From contig NZ_CP038439.1 of NCBI RefSeq assembly GCF_004683865.2, positions 3,040,001 to 3,104,000 of the forward strand: DNA of 64,000 nucleotides. Reading direction: 5' to 3'. This stretch comes from Paracoccus liaowanqingii (lineage in GTDB: Bacteria; Pseudomonadota; Alphaproteobacteria; Rhodobacterales; Rhodobacteraceae). The translations under genes were made by a program, and so were the position numbers. Shown one piece after another: positions 21,315-31,426 of the stretch (position 1 is the stretch's first letter; every line of letters starts with the position of its first letter). The notes beneath the pieces were generated by a model that ran no database searches, was not told the origin of the DNA, and saw nothing but the letters and a program-made list of their open reading frames with translations.

Positions 21315-22702
21315 CCTCTCCGTTCCGCCGCTTCGTCATCTTCGCCGAGATGCGCACCGGGTCCAACCTGCTGGAGGCGACGCTGAACGCGCTCAAGGGC
21401 GTCACCTGCTTCGGCGAGGCCTTCAATCCCTACATGATGGGCTGGCCCGACAAGGACGAGCTGGCGGGCATCACCCGCGACGAGCGCGAGGCCGATCCGC
21501 AGCGGCTGCTGACCAAGCTGTTCGACCGCCCCGGCCATCTGCCGGGCTTTCGCTACTTCCACGATCATGACCCCCGGGTCTTCGACGCGATCATGAACGA
21601 CGCCGAATGCGCCAAGATCATCCTGACCCGCAATCCGCTGGACAGCTATGTCTCGACCAAGCTGGCCTGGGAAACCAACCAGTGGAAGCTGAACGAGACC
21701 GAGACCCCGATCCCCGCCGCCATCGCCTATGACGGGCCCGAGTTCCGCGACATGGTCTCGGCGGTGGAGCGCTTCCAGCTGCGGGTGATGCACCGGCTGC
21801 AGGTGACCGGCCAGACGGGCTTCTGGCTGGGCTACGAGGATCTGCGCGATGCCGAGGTGATGACGGGGCTGGTCCACTGGCTGGGCCGCACCGATATCGG
21901 GCGCGTCGAACCGGCCAGCGACCAGGTCCCCCAGAATCCGCGCGAGCTGGCCGAGAAGGTCCGCAACTTCGACGAGATGCAGGCCGACCTGCACCAGATC
22001 GACCCGTTCATGCTGCGCCGAATCCCGAATTTCGAACCCCGGCGCGGACCGTCCGTCCCCAGCTTCTCGGCCTGCGAGGCGGGGCACGGCCTGATCTACA
22101 TGCCGGTGCGCTGCGGCCCAGGTCCGGCCATCCGCGGCTGGCTGTCGGGGCTGGGACCGGTCACCGGCGATCTGACCCAGACCAGCCTGCGCCAGTGGAA
22201 GCGCCAGCATCCCGGCCATCGCAGCTTCACCGTGCTGCGCCACCCGCTGCACCGCGCCTGGACGGCCTTTCGCCAGCTTCTGGACGAGGGCTCGGCGGAC
22301 CTGCGCCAGCTGATGCGCAGCGTCCACCGCGTGGCCCTGCCCTCGGACGCCGATCTGGGCAAGCTGTCCCGGTCCGACCAGCTGGAGCTGTTCGCGCAGT
22401 TCCTGTCCTTCCTGCGCCGCAACCTGAACGGCCAGACCACCCTGCCCACCCATGCCGGATGGGCCAGCCAGTCCGAGGTGATCGCGGGCTTTGCCCGGGT
22501 GGCCACGCCCGACATCCTGATCCGCGAGGATCGGCTGACCCAGGACCTGCCCCTGCTGGCAGATGGCGCGGGGCTGGACGATGCCGGTCTGCAGCATCTC
22601 AGGATTGCCCCGATGCCCGAGTTCCTGCACGAAGCCTCGCTGTTGCAGGCGGCCCGGCAGGCCTATCTGCGCGACTACATCGCCTTCGGCTTCACCGACT
22701 GA
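21311..22702 (+). CDS. Two-domain PAPS-dependent sulfotransferase
   Basis: The product has 463 residues. The N-terminal half is a NodH/Stf0-like sulfotransferase with a PAPS 5'-phosphosulfate loop (FAEMRTGSNLLEATLNAL, residues 10-27) and a 3'-phosphate site (KIILTRNPLDSYVS, about 105-118). The C-terminal half looks like a second, weaker sulfotransferase unit (GLIYMPVRCGPGPAIRGWL and FTVLRHPLHRAWTAF). It probably sulfates a sugar of the polymer made here. Overlap with the GT14-like gene (ATGA) puts glycan transfer and sulfation in one transcript. CysQ in the same locus would remove the PAP product. Confidence 0.82.
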   Translation: MTSPFRRFVIFAEMRTGSNLLEATLNALKGVTCFGEAFNPYMMGWPDKDELAGITRDEREADPQRLLTKLFDRPGHLPGFRYFHDHDPRVFDAIMNDAECAKIILTRNPLDSYVSTKLAWETNQWKLNETETPIPAAIAYDGPEFRDMVSAVERFQLRVMHRLQVTGQTGFWLGYEDLRDAEVMTGLVHWLGRTDIGRVEPASDQVPQNPRELAEKVRNFDEMQADLHQIDPFMLRRIPNFEPRRGPSVPSFSACEAGHGLIYMPVRCGPGPAIRGWLSGLGPVTGDLTQTSLRQWKRQHPGHRSFTVLRHPLHRAWTAFRQLLDEGSADLRQLMRSVHRVALPSDADLGKLSRSDQLELFAQFLSFLRRNLNGQTTLPTHAGWASQSEVIAGFARVATPDILIREDRLTQDLPLLADGAGLDDAGLQHLRIAPMPEFLHEASLLQAARQAYLRDYIAFGFTD

Positions 22703-23956
<1,254 letters not shown>

Positions 23957-24068
23957 CCCCGGGCCGGTGTCGGATCAGCCCCGCACCTTCGGCGACGCAG
24001 GCTGGGACCCGCGCGGCCATAGCAGGTGTCGCCAAGGCCAACCGGGTCATCAGGCAGGGATCCGTCTG

Positions 24069-24940
24069 TCAGGAAATCAGCCGCAGCAGATATGCGCCAT
24101 AATCGTTCTTGGCGTATCGCTTGGCCTGGGCGCGCAGTTGGTCGGGGGTGATCCAGCCGGCCTCGAAGGCGATCTCCTCGGGGCAGCCGGTCTGCAGGCC
24201 CTGGCGGTTCTCCAGCGTGCGCACGAAGTTGCCGGCGTCCAGCAGGCTGGCATGGGTGCCGGTGTCCAGCCAGGCAAAGCCGCGACCCATGCGCTCGACC
24301 GTCAGGGCGCCGTCATGCAGGTAGCTTTCCAGAAGGGTGGTGATCTCCAGCTCGCCGCGATCCGAGGGCTGGACGGCGCGGGCGCGTTCCGGCGCGGTGC
24401 CGTCGAGGAAATAAAGCCCGGTGACGGCATAGTTCGAGGGCGGCACCGGGGGCTTCTCGATGATCGCGCGGGCGCGCATCTCATCGTCGAAATCCACCAC
24501 GCCGTAGCGCTCGGGGTCCGAGACGCGATAGCCGAAGACCGTCCCGCCGCTGTCGCGCCCGTCGGCCGAGGCCAGCAGCTCGGGCAGCCCGTGGCCGAAG
24601 AAGATGTTGTCGCCCAGCACCATGGCCGAAGCCGCGCCGTCCAGGAAGTCCTCGGCCAGGATATAGGCCTGCGCCAGCCCGTCGGGCGAGAGCTGGATGA
24701 TCCAGGTGAAGTCGATCCCCCACTGGCTGCCGTCGCCCAGCAGGCGCTGGAACTGGGCCTGATCCTCGGGGTGGTGATGATGGCGATCTGGCGGATGCCC
24801 GCCAGCATCAGCACCGTGATCGGATAGTAGATCATCGGCTTGTCATAGAGCGGCAGCAGCTGCTTCGACACGCCCATGGTGATCGGATAGAGCCGCGTGC
24901 CCGAGCCGCCGGCCAGAATGATGCCCTTGCGCTGTGTCAT
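24069..24940 (-). CDS. rfbA: Glucose-1-phosphate thymidylyltransferase, frameshifted as read
   Basis: First enzyme of dTDP-L-rhamnose synthesis. The frame from ATG 24940 reads [19 protein letters not shown] and [17 protein letters not shown] correctly as far as IITTP. Homology then continues only in another frame ([17 protein letters not shown], then [17 protein letters not shown] to the stop at 24069). Restoring one base in the GGGG run at 24768-24771 gives a normal 290-residue RmlA. Either a one-base deletion inactivated the gene or the base is missing from the consensus; the second is favoured because parB shows the same kind of error. The start overlaps the rfbD stop. Confidence 0.9.
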
Positions 24941-25794
24941 GCCTTGTCCCTCAGTTGATCCAGTACGCGGGCCAGCCCGGCCCGCCAGTCGGGCCGCGCG
25001 ATCCCGAAATCCTGCGCGATGCGGGCGCAGTCCAGCCGCGAGTTCAGCGGCCGGGCGGCGGGGGTGGGATAGTCGCTGGACGGAATATCCGCGACCTGCG
25101 CGCCCAAGCCCGCCTGCGCCATGATCTCGCGCGCGAAGCCCGCCCAGGAGGTGTCGGGCGCGCCCGCGAAGTGATAGACCCCGCCCTTGGCCGGGTCGTC
25201 GCGCATCGCTGCGATCATGCTCAGGGCGGCGCCTGCGATGTCGGCGGCGGGCGTCGGCCCGCCGATCTGGTCGGCCACCACCGTCAGCCGGTCGCGCTCG
25301 GCTCCAAGCCGCAGCATGGTCTTCACGAAGTTCGCGCCATGGTCCGAGAAGACCCACGAGGTCCGCATCACCGCCCAGTGCCCGCCCGCCTGCGCCACCG
25401 CCGCCTCGCCTGCCAGCTTGGTCGCGCCATAGACGCCCAAGGGGCCGGTCGGCGCGTCCTCGGCGCGCGGCTGGTCGCCCGCGCCGTCGAAGACGTAATC
25501 GGTCGAGATATGCAGGAAGGGGATGCCCAGTTCCGCACAGGCCCGCGCCATGGCGGCGGGGGCGTCAGCATTTACCAGCCGCGCGGTGTCCGCGTCGGTC
25601 TCGGCCTTGTCCACCGCCGTATAGGCGGCGGCGTTGATCACCGCCTGCGGACGGGCCGCCAGGATCGCCGCCGCGCAGGCCTCGGGGTCGGTCAGGTCGG
25701 CGCGGTCGCGGCCCAGACAGGTCGCATCAGGCGCCAGCAGGGCCAGATCCTGCGCGACCTGGCCGGTGCGGCCGAAGACCAGAAGATCGCGCAT
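24937..25794 (-). CDS. rfbD: dTDP-4-dehydrorhamnose reductase
   Basis: NAD(P)H-dependent SDR enzyme for the last step to dTDP-L-rhamnose. The 285 residues show [38 protein letters not shown] and YGATKLAGE, the RmlD hallmarks. The ATG at 25794 overlaps the rfbB stop in a TGATG, so the earlier in-frame ATG at 25848 inside rfbB is rejected. Confidence 0.96.
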   Translation of the reverse strand: MRDLLVFGRTGQVAQDLALLAPDATCLGRDRADLTDPEACAAAILAARPQAVINAAAYTAVDKAETDADTARLVNADAPAAMARACAELGIPFLHISTDYVFDGAGDQPRAEDAPTGPLGVYGATKLAGEAAVAQAGGHWAVMRTSWVFSDHGANFVKTMLRLGAERDRLTVVADQIGGPTPAADIAGAALSMIAAMRDDPAKGGVYHFAGAPDTSWAGFAREIMAQAGLGAQVADIPSSDYPTPAARPLNSRLDCARIAQDFGIARPDWRAGLARVLDQLRDKA

Positions 25795-26831
25795 CACGCG
25801 GCCCCCAAGCGCGTGCCCACGCCCTCGCGCGACAAGAGCGGTTCCCACCAGTCGCGGTTCTCCAGATACCAGGCAACGGTGCGCTTCAGCCCCTCCTCGA
25901 CGGTGACCGAGGGGCGCCAGCCCAGCTCGGCGCGGATCCGGGTGGGGTCGATCGCATAGCGGCGGTCATGGCCGGGGCGGTCGGTGACGAAGGTGATCAG
26001 ATCGGCATGCGGCGCCCCTTGGGGGTGCAGATCGTCCATATGCGCGCAGATTGTGCGGACCAGATCGATGTTCGTGGCCTCGTTCTCGCCGCCGATGTTA
26101 TAGCTTCGGTTCAGCTGGCCCTTTTCCAGAACCAGCAGCAGCGCATCGGCGTGATCCTCGACATACAGCCAGTCGCGGATGTTGCCGCCGTCGCCATAGA
26201 CCGGGATAGGCTGCCCGGCCAGGGCCTTCAGGATCACCACCGGCACCAGTTTTTCGGGGAAATGATAGGGGCCGTAATTGTTCGAACAGTTGGTCAGCAC
26301 GACCGGCAGGCCATAGGTCTCGGCCCAGGCCCGCACCAGATGGTCCGACCCCGCCTTGCTGGCCGAATAGGGGCTGCGCGGGTCGTAGGGGGTGGTTTCG
26401 GTGAACTGCCCCGTCTCGCCAAGCGACCCGAAAACCTCGTCGGTCGAGATGTGGTGGAACCGGAACGCCTCGGGCTTGCCTTCGGCCATCCAATAGGCGC
26501 GCGCGGCCTCGAGCATGTTGAACGTGCCGATCACGTTGGTTTCGACAAAGGCGGCGGGGCCGTCGATCGAGCGGTCGACATGGCTTTCGGCGGCCAGATG
26601 CATCACCGCATCGGGGCGGTGGGTCGCGAAGATGCGGTCCAGCGCCGCACGGTCGCGGATGTCGGCCTCTTCGAAGGAATAGAGGTCGGACTGCCCGGCC
26701 TCGGCCACATTGGCAAGGTTCGCGGCATAGGTCAGCGCGTCAAGGTTCACGACCTCATGCCCGCGCGCCACGGCCAGCCGGACCACGGCCGAGCCGATGA
26801 AGCCCGCGCCACCGGTGATCAGGATCTTCAT
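25794..26831 (-). CDS. rfbB: dTDP-glucose 4,6-dehydratase
   Basis: Converts dTDP-glucose to dTDP-4-keto-6-deoxyglucose. The 345 residues start with [19 protein letters not shown] and contain [13 protein letters not shown], the [12 protein letters not shown] catalytic segment, [15 protein letters not shown] and the [16 protein letters not shown] block. The start overlaps the rfbC stop. Part of a tightly packed rfbCBDA unit on the minus strand. Confidence 0.98.
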   Translation of the reverse strand: MKILITGGAGFIGSAVVRLAVARGHEVVNLDALTYAANLANVAEAGQSDLYSFEEADIRDRAALDRIFATHRPDAVMHLAAESHVDRSIDGPAAFVETNVIGTFNMLEAARAYWMAEGKPEAFRFHHISTDEVFGSLGETGQFTETTPYDPRSPYSASKAGSDHLVRAWAETYGLPVVLTNCSNNYGPYHFPEKLVPVVILKALAGQPIPVYGDGGNIRDWLYVEDHADALLLVLEKGQLNRSYNIGGENEATNIDLVRTICAHMDDLHPQGAPHADLITFVTDRPGHDRRYAIDPTRIRAELGWRPSVTVEEGLKRTVAWYLENRDWWEPLLSREGVGTRLGAA

Positions 26832-27388
26832 GCCTGGGCCTCATGGGTGAAGGGCGATGTCCAGTCGGCAAAGGCCGGCGCGGCGCGGTCCTTGTCCGAC
26901 AGCAGCGGATCGCTGACGCCCCAATCGATGCCCAGGCTGTCCCAGGCCACCGCCCCGTCCGAGGTTTTGTCGTAATGGTCGGTGCATTTGTAGACGATCT
27001 CGGTGTCCGGTTCGCGGGTGACGAAGCCGTGCAGGAAGCCCGCCGGGATCCACAGCTGGCGCCCGTTCTCGAAGCTCAGCTCGGCCCCGAACCACTGCCC
27101 ATAGGTCGGGCTGCCAAGACGCACGTCCACCGCCACGTCGAACAGCGATCCCCGCCCGCAGCGCACCAGCTTGCCCTGCGCATGCGGCGGTGCCTGATAG
27201 TGCAACCCGCGCAGCGTGCCCACCTGCACCGACATGGAATGGTTGTCCTGCACGAACTCGGGCAGATCGACGCCCGCCTGGCTCAGCGTGCGCCGGTTCC
27301 AGCTTTCCGAGAAGAAGCCCCGCGCATCGCCATGACGCGCAGGCGTCAGGATGAAAACATCGGACAGGGGGGTAGGGTCGATCTGCAT
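26828..27388 (-). CDS. rfbC: dTDP-4-dehydrorhamnose 3,5-epimerase
   Basis: The product has 186 residues, the usual RmlC length. It contains [33 protein letters not shown] with the catalytic His, and GLPxGF-like [11 protein letters not shown]. The ATG at 27388 is chosen because GAGGTCCTG precedes it and the start matches the family; the ATG at 27415 lacks a ribosome site. First gene of the rfbCBDA transcript, divergent from the GT2 gene at 27610. Confidence 0.96.
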   Translation of the reverse strand: MQIDPTPLSDVFILTPARHGDARGFFSESWNRRTLSQAGVDLPEFVQDNHSMSVQVGTLRGLHYQAPPHAQGKLVRCGRGSLFDVAVDVRLGSPTYGQWFGAELSFENGRQLWIPAGFLHGFVTREPDTEIVYKCTDHYDKTSDGAVAWDSLGIDWGVSDPLLSDKDRAAPAFADWTSPFTHEAQA

Positions 27389-27609
27389 CAGGACCTCGGC
27401 TTTCAGGTTACGCATGCTGTCTAGGGCGGACAGCGCAACTTGTCAGCATCTATCGATGGTTGTATGACCCGGTCCGCTTGGCAACAGAAGCCCCCGCGCT
27501 ACAGGTGATGCCGCGATGGGCAGGTGGTTGCCTGCGCCCGCGGGGGCGTGATAGCGGCAATCGCATCCGCCGGGCATCTGGTCCGGCCGCAACCGCAAGG
27601 CCCCTGCCC
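27389..27609. promoter_or_regulatory. Divergent promoter region, rfbCBDA versus GT2 gene
   Basis: These 221 bases separate two divergent starts. They probably hold both promoters. No consensus box or repeat is convincing by eye. Confidence 0.4.
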
Positions 27610-28620
27610 ATGGCCCCGACCGCTCCGCGCCCGTCTGTTCCGACCCGGACCGGCCCAACCCTGGCCGCCGTCGTGGTGACCCATGACCGGCTGGACAAGC
27701 TGCGCGTGACCATCGACCGCCTGCTGGCCGAGCCGGTGGACCATGTCGTCGTGGTCGACAACGCCTCGACCGACGGCACCGCCGACTGGCTGGCCACGCG
27801 GGGTGATCCCCGGCTGATCCTGCATCGCAGCGAGCGCAACCTGGGCGGGGCCGGCGGCTTCTCAAGGGCGATGGAGCTGGCGCGCGACCGCACCCAGGCC
27901 GACTGGATCGTGCTGATGGACGATGACGGGCGCCCGCAGCCTGGCGCCGTGGCCGCCTTCCGGGCGATGGAGCTTGCGCGGTGGGATGCGGTGGGCGCGG
28001 CGGTCTTTCACCCCGACGGGCGCATCTGCGAGATGAACCGCCCCTATCGCAACCCCTTCTGGAATCCCGGCGCCTTTCTGCGCACGCTGGCGCGGATGCC
28101 CTTGGGGCGCGGGCGGGCGGGGTTCCACCTGGGGGACGCGGCCTACCGGGCCGAGGCGCCGGTCCGCCCCGTCGACATGACCAGCTTCGTCGGGCTGTTC
28201 CTGTCGCGGGCGGCGCTGATGCGGGCGGGCCTGCCCGATCCGCGGCTGTTCATCTATGGCGACGACCAGCTCTACACGCTGCAGATGCGGCGGCAGGGCC
28301 TGCGCATCGGTTTTGCCCCGCAGGTCCGCTTCGACCACGACACCCTGGCGCAGCAGGGCCAGACGGGCGTGGTGCTGCGCCCGATGTGGAAGGTCTTCTA
28401 CATGTATCGCAATGCGCTGTTGGCCTATCGCGTGGCCGCCGGGCCGTGGTTCTGGCCGCTGGTGCCGGTGCTGGCGCGCAAGTGGCGGCGCAAGGCGGGC
28501 GATTACGGCCCGGATGCGGCGCTGTTTCGCAGCCTTTTGGACCTGGCGATGCGCGACGGGCTGGCCGGGCGACTGGACCGCCCCCATGCCGAGGTGCTGC
28601 GCCTGTCCAGGTCGGAATGA
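27610..28620 (+). CDS. GT2-family glycosyltransferase (rhamnosyl/galactofuranosyl-transferase-like)
   Basis: The product has 336 residues and a classic GT-A fold start, LAAVVVTHDRLDKLRVTIDRLL and VVVVDNASTDGT. The metal-binding motif is LMDDDGRPQPGA, followed by FIYGDDQLYTLQMRRQGLRIGF. The layout resembles the rhamnosyltransferase and GlfT2 branch of GT2, which suits a locus that makes dTDP-rhamnose and UDP-Galf, but the donor cannot be told from sequence. The ATG at 27610 is preferred; codons before it are low complexity and non-conserved. Confidence 0.85.
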   Translation: MAPTAPRPSVPTRTGPTLAAVVVTHDRLDKLRVTIDRLLAEPVDHVVVVDNASTDGTADWLATRGDPRLILHRSERNLGGAGGFSRAMELARDRTQADWIVLMDDDGRPQPGAVAAFRAMELARWDAVGAAVFHPDGRICEMNRPYRNPFWNPGAFLRTLARMPLGRGRAGFHLGDAAYRAEAPVRPVDMTSFVGLFLSRAALMRAGLPDPRLFIYGDDQLYTLQMRRQGLRIGFAPQVRFDHDTLAQQGQTGVVLRPMWKVFYMYRNALLAYRVAAGPWFWPLVPVLARKWRRKAGDYGPDAALFRSLLDLAMRDGLAGRLDRPHAEVLRLSRSE

Positions 28621-28636
28621 CCCCCGCCGGTCCCGG

Positions 28637-29233
28637 TCAGTCCAGATGGCTGACGATGGCCCGGCCCAGGGCAAAGACCCGCTGTTCCAGGATCACCGGC
28701 GTCTCGCAGACATAGGTCAGCGACTGCTGGCGCTCGGTGAAGATGCGCTGGTCCCATTCCAGTGCCTCCTCGGCGGCGTCGATGGCGTCGAAGTCGGGGC
28801 TTTCGGCCGCCTCCAGCGCGGCCATCTCGGCGCGGCGCTCCTCGATGCGCTGTGACAGGCTCAGCTGCGACTGACCATAGCGGGCGATGCCCGCGATCAG
28901 CGCGCTGCGGTCGCGTTCGATCCGGTCGAAGATCGCCTGCATCAGCGCGACCAGCTGCCCGTCCTCGGCTTCGGCGGCGAAATCGGCGATGGTCGTCTCG
29001 GCCTCCTCGATCGGCAGGCGGCGCTGTTCCAGCCGGTCGGCCAGGCGGACGATCTGCGGGTCGCGGGCCAGCTCAAGCGCGGCCTCGTCGGGGATCGGGC
29101 CGGTCCAGACCTGCCCCATGGACAGGTTGGGCTGCTTGCGCTGGATGCAGGGCCAGTCCGGGTCGATGCCCGCCGCGCCGAAGGCGGGGCCGGCGGCCAG
29201 CAGGGCCATGACGGCCAAAGTGGGACGAATCAT
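28637..29233 (-). CDS. Exported protein of the PQQ/lanthanide ABC transporter operon
   Basis: The product has 198 residues. It has a signal peptide (MIRPTLAVMALLAAGPAFGAAG), then WPCIQRKQPNLSMGQVWTGP, and is otherwise helical and charged (DRLEQRRLPIEEAETTIADF and ERRAEMAALEAAESPDFDAID), ending near CETPVILEQRVFALG. Two Cys remain in the mature part. Last gene of the minus-strand transporter operon; its ATG overlaps the permease stop (TGATG). Exported proteins of this kind accompany the Lut-type transporter in methylotrophs (family context). I do not know its function. Confidence 0.75.
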   Translation of the reverse strand: MIRPTLAVMALLAAGPAFGAAGIDPDWPCIQRKQPNLSMGQVWTGPIPDEAALELARDPQIVRLADRLEQRRLPIEEAETTIADFAAEAEDGQLVALMQAIFDRIERDRSALIAGIARYGQSQLSLSQRIEERRAEMAALEAAESPDFDAIDAAEEALEWDQRIFTERQQSLTYVCETPVILEQRVFALGRAIVSHLD

Positions 29234-30054
29234 GCAGGGCCTCCTTTCCTGCGGGCCCAAAGGCCCTTCTGGGGATCATACATGAAGGCCGCGGCCCCGA
29301 AAAACCCCGCCAAACATCCCATGACCACCGCCAGCGAGGTCCAGTTGACCTGCAGGTACAGCGCGAACCGGATCAGCTCGACCGCATGGGTGAAGGGGTT
29401 GAAGGCGCAGATGTCGTGCAGCAGCGGAGAGCTTTCCTGCATCCGCCACAGCGGATAGAGGGCGGACGAGGCGAAGAACATCGGGAAGATCACGAAGTTC
29501 ATCACCCCCGCGAAATTCTCCAGCTGGCGGATGGCCGAGGACAGGAACAGCCCCATCGCGCCCAGCATCAGCCCCGACAGGATCAGCGCGGGAATGATCG
29601 CGACATAGCCCCAGACGGGCGGGCGGATGCCCCAGAACCACGCGATCGCCAGGAAGGTGAAGACCTGGATGATCGACACGAAGACCCCCGCCACCAGCTT
29701 GGATCCCAGCAGGAACCAGCGCGGGAAGGGGCTGACCAGCAGCGTGCGCATCGCGCCGGTTTCGCGGTCGTAGACCATGGACAGCGACGACTGCATGCCG
29801 TTGAACAGCTGGATCATCGCGACGAGGCCGGGCGTGACATAGACCTCGTAGAGCACATAGGTCTGGTAGGGCGGGGTGATCGACAGGCCCAGCACGGCCC
29901 GGAATCCGGCGGCGAAGATGAACAGCCAGACCAGCGGGCGCACCAGCGCCGCCAGGAACCGGCCCCGCTGGTTGATGAAGCGCAGCGTCTCGCGCCGCGA
30001 GATGCCCAGGAAGGCGGTCAGCCAGCCGCGGGCCGATCCGGTGGGATGGGTCAT
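29230..30054 (-). CDS. ABC-2 type permease, PQQ-dependent alcohol dehydrogenase/Lut-type system
   Basis: The product has 274 residues and about six membrane segments. It contains RETLRFINQRGRFLAALVRPLVWLFIF, YETYV-like QTYVLYEVYVTPGLVAMIQLFNGMQ, DRETGAMRTLLVSPFPRW and FFASSALYPLWRMQ, typical of the PedC/LutF-like permease set found beside quinoprotein alcohol dehydrogenases. The ATG at 30054 overlaps the ATPase stop. It should pair with the ATPase just upstream and the binding protein at 32407. Confidence 0.85.
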   Translation of the reverse strand: MTHPTGSARGWLTAFLGISRRETLRFINQRGRFLAALVRPLVWLFIFAAGFRAVLGLSITPPYQTYVLYEVYVTPGLVAMIQLFNGMQSSLSMVYDRETGAMRTLLVSPFPRWFLLGSKLVAGVFVSIIQVFTFLAIAWFWGIRPPVWGYVAIIPALILSGLMLGAMGLFLSSAIRQLENFAGVMNFVIFPMFFASSALYPLWRMQESSPLLHDICAFNPFTHAVELIRFALYLQVNWTSLAVVMGCLAGFFGAAAFMYDPQKGLWARRKGGPA

Positions 30055-30776
30055 GGCGCCACTCCGGTCAGGTCCAGGAAGGCCTGCGTCAGGCCCTGCG
30101 ACCCGGCGATGGCGGCGGCGGTGCCGGCGCGCAGCACCTCGCCCCGGTGCAGGATCACCAGATCGTCGTCGGGCGCGATCTCGTCCATGATATGGGTGGC
30201 CCACAGGGCCGAGACCCCGTCGCGCGCGATCAGGCGGCGGGTCAGGGCCAGCACCTCGGCCCGCGATTTCACGTCCAGCCCCACCGTCGCCTCGTCCAGC
30301 AGCAGCAGCTCGGGGCGGTGGATCAGGGCGCGGGCGATCTCGGCCCGTCGCGACTGGCCGCCCGACAGGGCCGAGACGCGGGCATCGGCCTTGTCGGCCA
30401 GATCGACCTGGTCCAGCACCTCGTCGATCCGGGGCCGCGCCAGCCGCCCCGGGATGCCGTGCAGGCTGGCGTGATAGATCAGGTTCTGGCGCACCGTCAG
30501 GTCGGCATCCATCGCGCGGCTCTGGAACACGACCCCAAGCCGGGCCAGCGCCCGCGCGGGCTCGCGCCGCAAGTCGTGGCCGCCGACCCGGATGGTGCCC
30601 GAGCGGTTGTTGTAGAGCCTGGTGATCAGCGAGAAGAGCGTCGTCTTGCCCGCCCCGTTGACCCCCAGAAGCGCGGTGAAGCCGCCGCGCGGCACGGTCA
30701 GGGACACATCCGTCAGCGCCTGCGTGGCACCGAAGCTGTGGCTGACATGGTCGATCTGCAGCGCGGCGGCGGTCAC
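30051..30776 (-). CDS. ABC transporter ATP-binding protein, PQQ-dependent alcohol dehydrogenase/Lut-type system
   Basis: The product has 241 residues and a complete nucleotide-binding domain: Walker A LLGVNGAGKTTL (about 35-46), signature LSGGQSRRAEIARAL (about 136-150), Walker B LLLLDEATVGLD, and switch His in WATHIMDE. Translation starts at GTG 30776, four bases after the preceding stop. The ATPase type is that of ABC-2 permeases. Homologues beside xoxF in methylotrophs are linked to lanthanide uptake (LutE), an inference here from gene order. Confidence 0.9.
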   Translation of the reverse strand: MTAAALQIDHVSHSFGATQALTDVSLTVPRGGFTALLGVNGAGKTTLFSLITRLYNNRSGTIRVGGHDLRREPARALARLGVVFQSRAMDADLTVRQNLIYHASLHGIPGRLARPRIDEVLDQVDLADKADARVSALSGGQSRRAEIARALIHRPELLLLDEATVGLDVKSRAEVLALTRRLIARDGVSALWATHIMDEIAPDDDLVILHRGEVLRAGTAAAIAGSQGLTQAFLDLTGVAP

Positions 30777-30780
30777 GGGG

Positions 30781-31401
30781 TCACTGGATGTTGAAGACCG
30801 CCTGCATCGTGTCCCCCGACGATCCCGGCACCGACAGCGTGTAGCGCCCCGGCAGGACGGCCACGAAGCTGAGCACCGCCGTGCCCTCGGCGTCGAATTC
30901 CAGGCTGTGGATGCCCATGGGACGGACCTCGGTATCGCCGATGACGATCTCGTTGATCCAGATGGCGCGGAAGAAGTCGCCGCCCGACAGGGCCAGTTCC
31001 TGGCTGCCGTCGGCCACGATGTTGATGCGGTAGTAGCCGCCCGACTTGATGATGTATTCCCCGCCCGAGACCGGCTGACCCGAGGCCAGCGTCAGCGGCG
31101 CCAGGTCGGTCCGGTTCTCGCGCGACAGAAGGCCCGAGAAGCCGTATTCGTGCATGGCGCCCGCCTCGTAGACGCCCTCGCTTTCGGCCGTCTCCTCCTC
31201 GTCGTCATCATCGTCGTCGTCCATGCCCTCGGCGGCGGGATCGTTGGCCTGATCGGTCGCCTCGCCCGATTGCGTGCCCGGCGCGGCCTCCTCGCCGACC
31301 ACGGCGTCGCCTGCGGGTGCTTCGGCGTCCTGGGCGTAGACGGGGGCGGTCATGACAAGCGCCAGCGCGGCCCCGGACATCAGTCTGGTGATGGTGTTCA
31401 T
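30781..31401 (-). CDS. Exported protein with Asp/Glu-rich block in the Lut-like operon
   Basis: The product has 206 residues: signal peptide (MNTITRLMSGAALALVMTAPVYAQ), then a low-complexity acidic linker with seven Asp and three Glu in a row (residues 61-70). A beta-rich domain follows (YIIKSGGYYRINIVADGSQELALSG, then FRAIWINEIVIGD, ending in GRYTLSVPG). The second half looks like an Ig or cupredoxin-like sandwich without obvious copper ligands. It sits between the beta-propeller and the ATPase genes. The acidic block could bind metal ions, possibly lanthanides, but this is only a suggestion. The start at 31401 precedes an obvious signal peptide. Confidence 0.75.
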   Translation of the reverse strand: MNTITRLMSGAALALVMTAPVYAQDAEAPAGDAVVGEEAAPGTQSGEATDQANDPAAEGMDDDDDDDEEETAESEGVYEAGAMHEYGFSGLLSRENRTDLAPLTLASGQPVSGGEYIIKSGGYYRINIVADGSQELALSGGDFFRAIWINEIVIGDTEVRPMGIHSLEFDAEGTAVLSFVAVLPGRYTLSVPGSSGDTMQAVFNIQ

Positions 31402-31426
31402 GGGTGTTTCTCCTCCGGTATGGAAA

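Noticed and set aside
23957..24068. Possible gene remnant between glf and rfbA
   Set aside because: These 112 bases between convergent genes contain no readable domain, start with ribosome site, or clear hairpin.
24302..25357. A single protein joining the rfbD region to the rfbA N-terminus
   Set aside because: The upstream part is a wrong-frame reading of rfbD and the downstream part runs past the rfbA frameshift into noise. Only the segment from 24940 to about 24770 is real RfbA.
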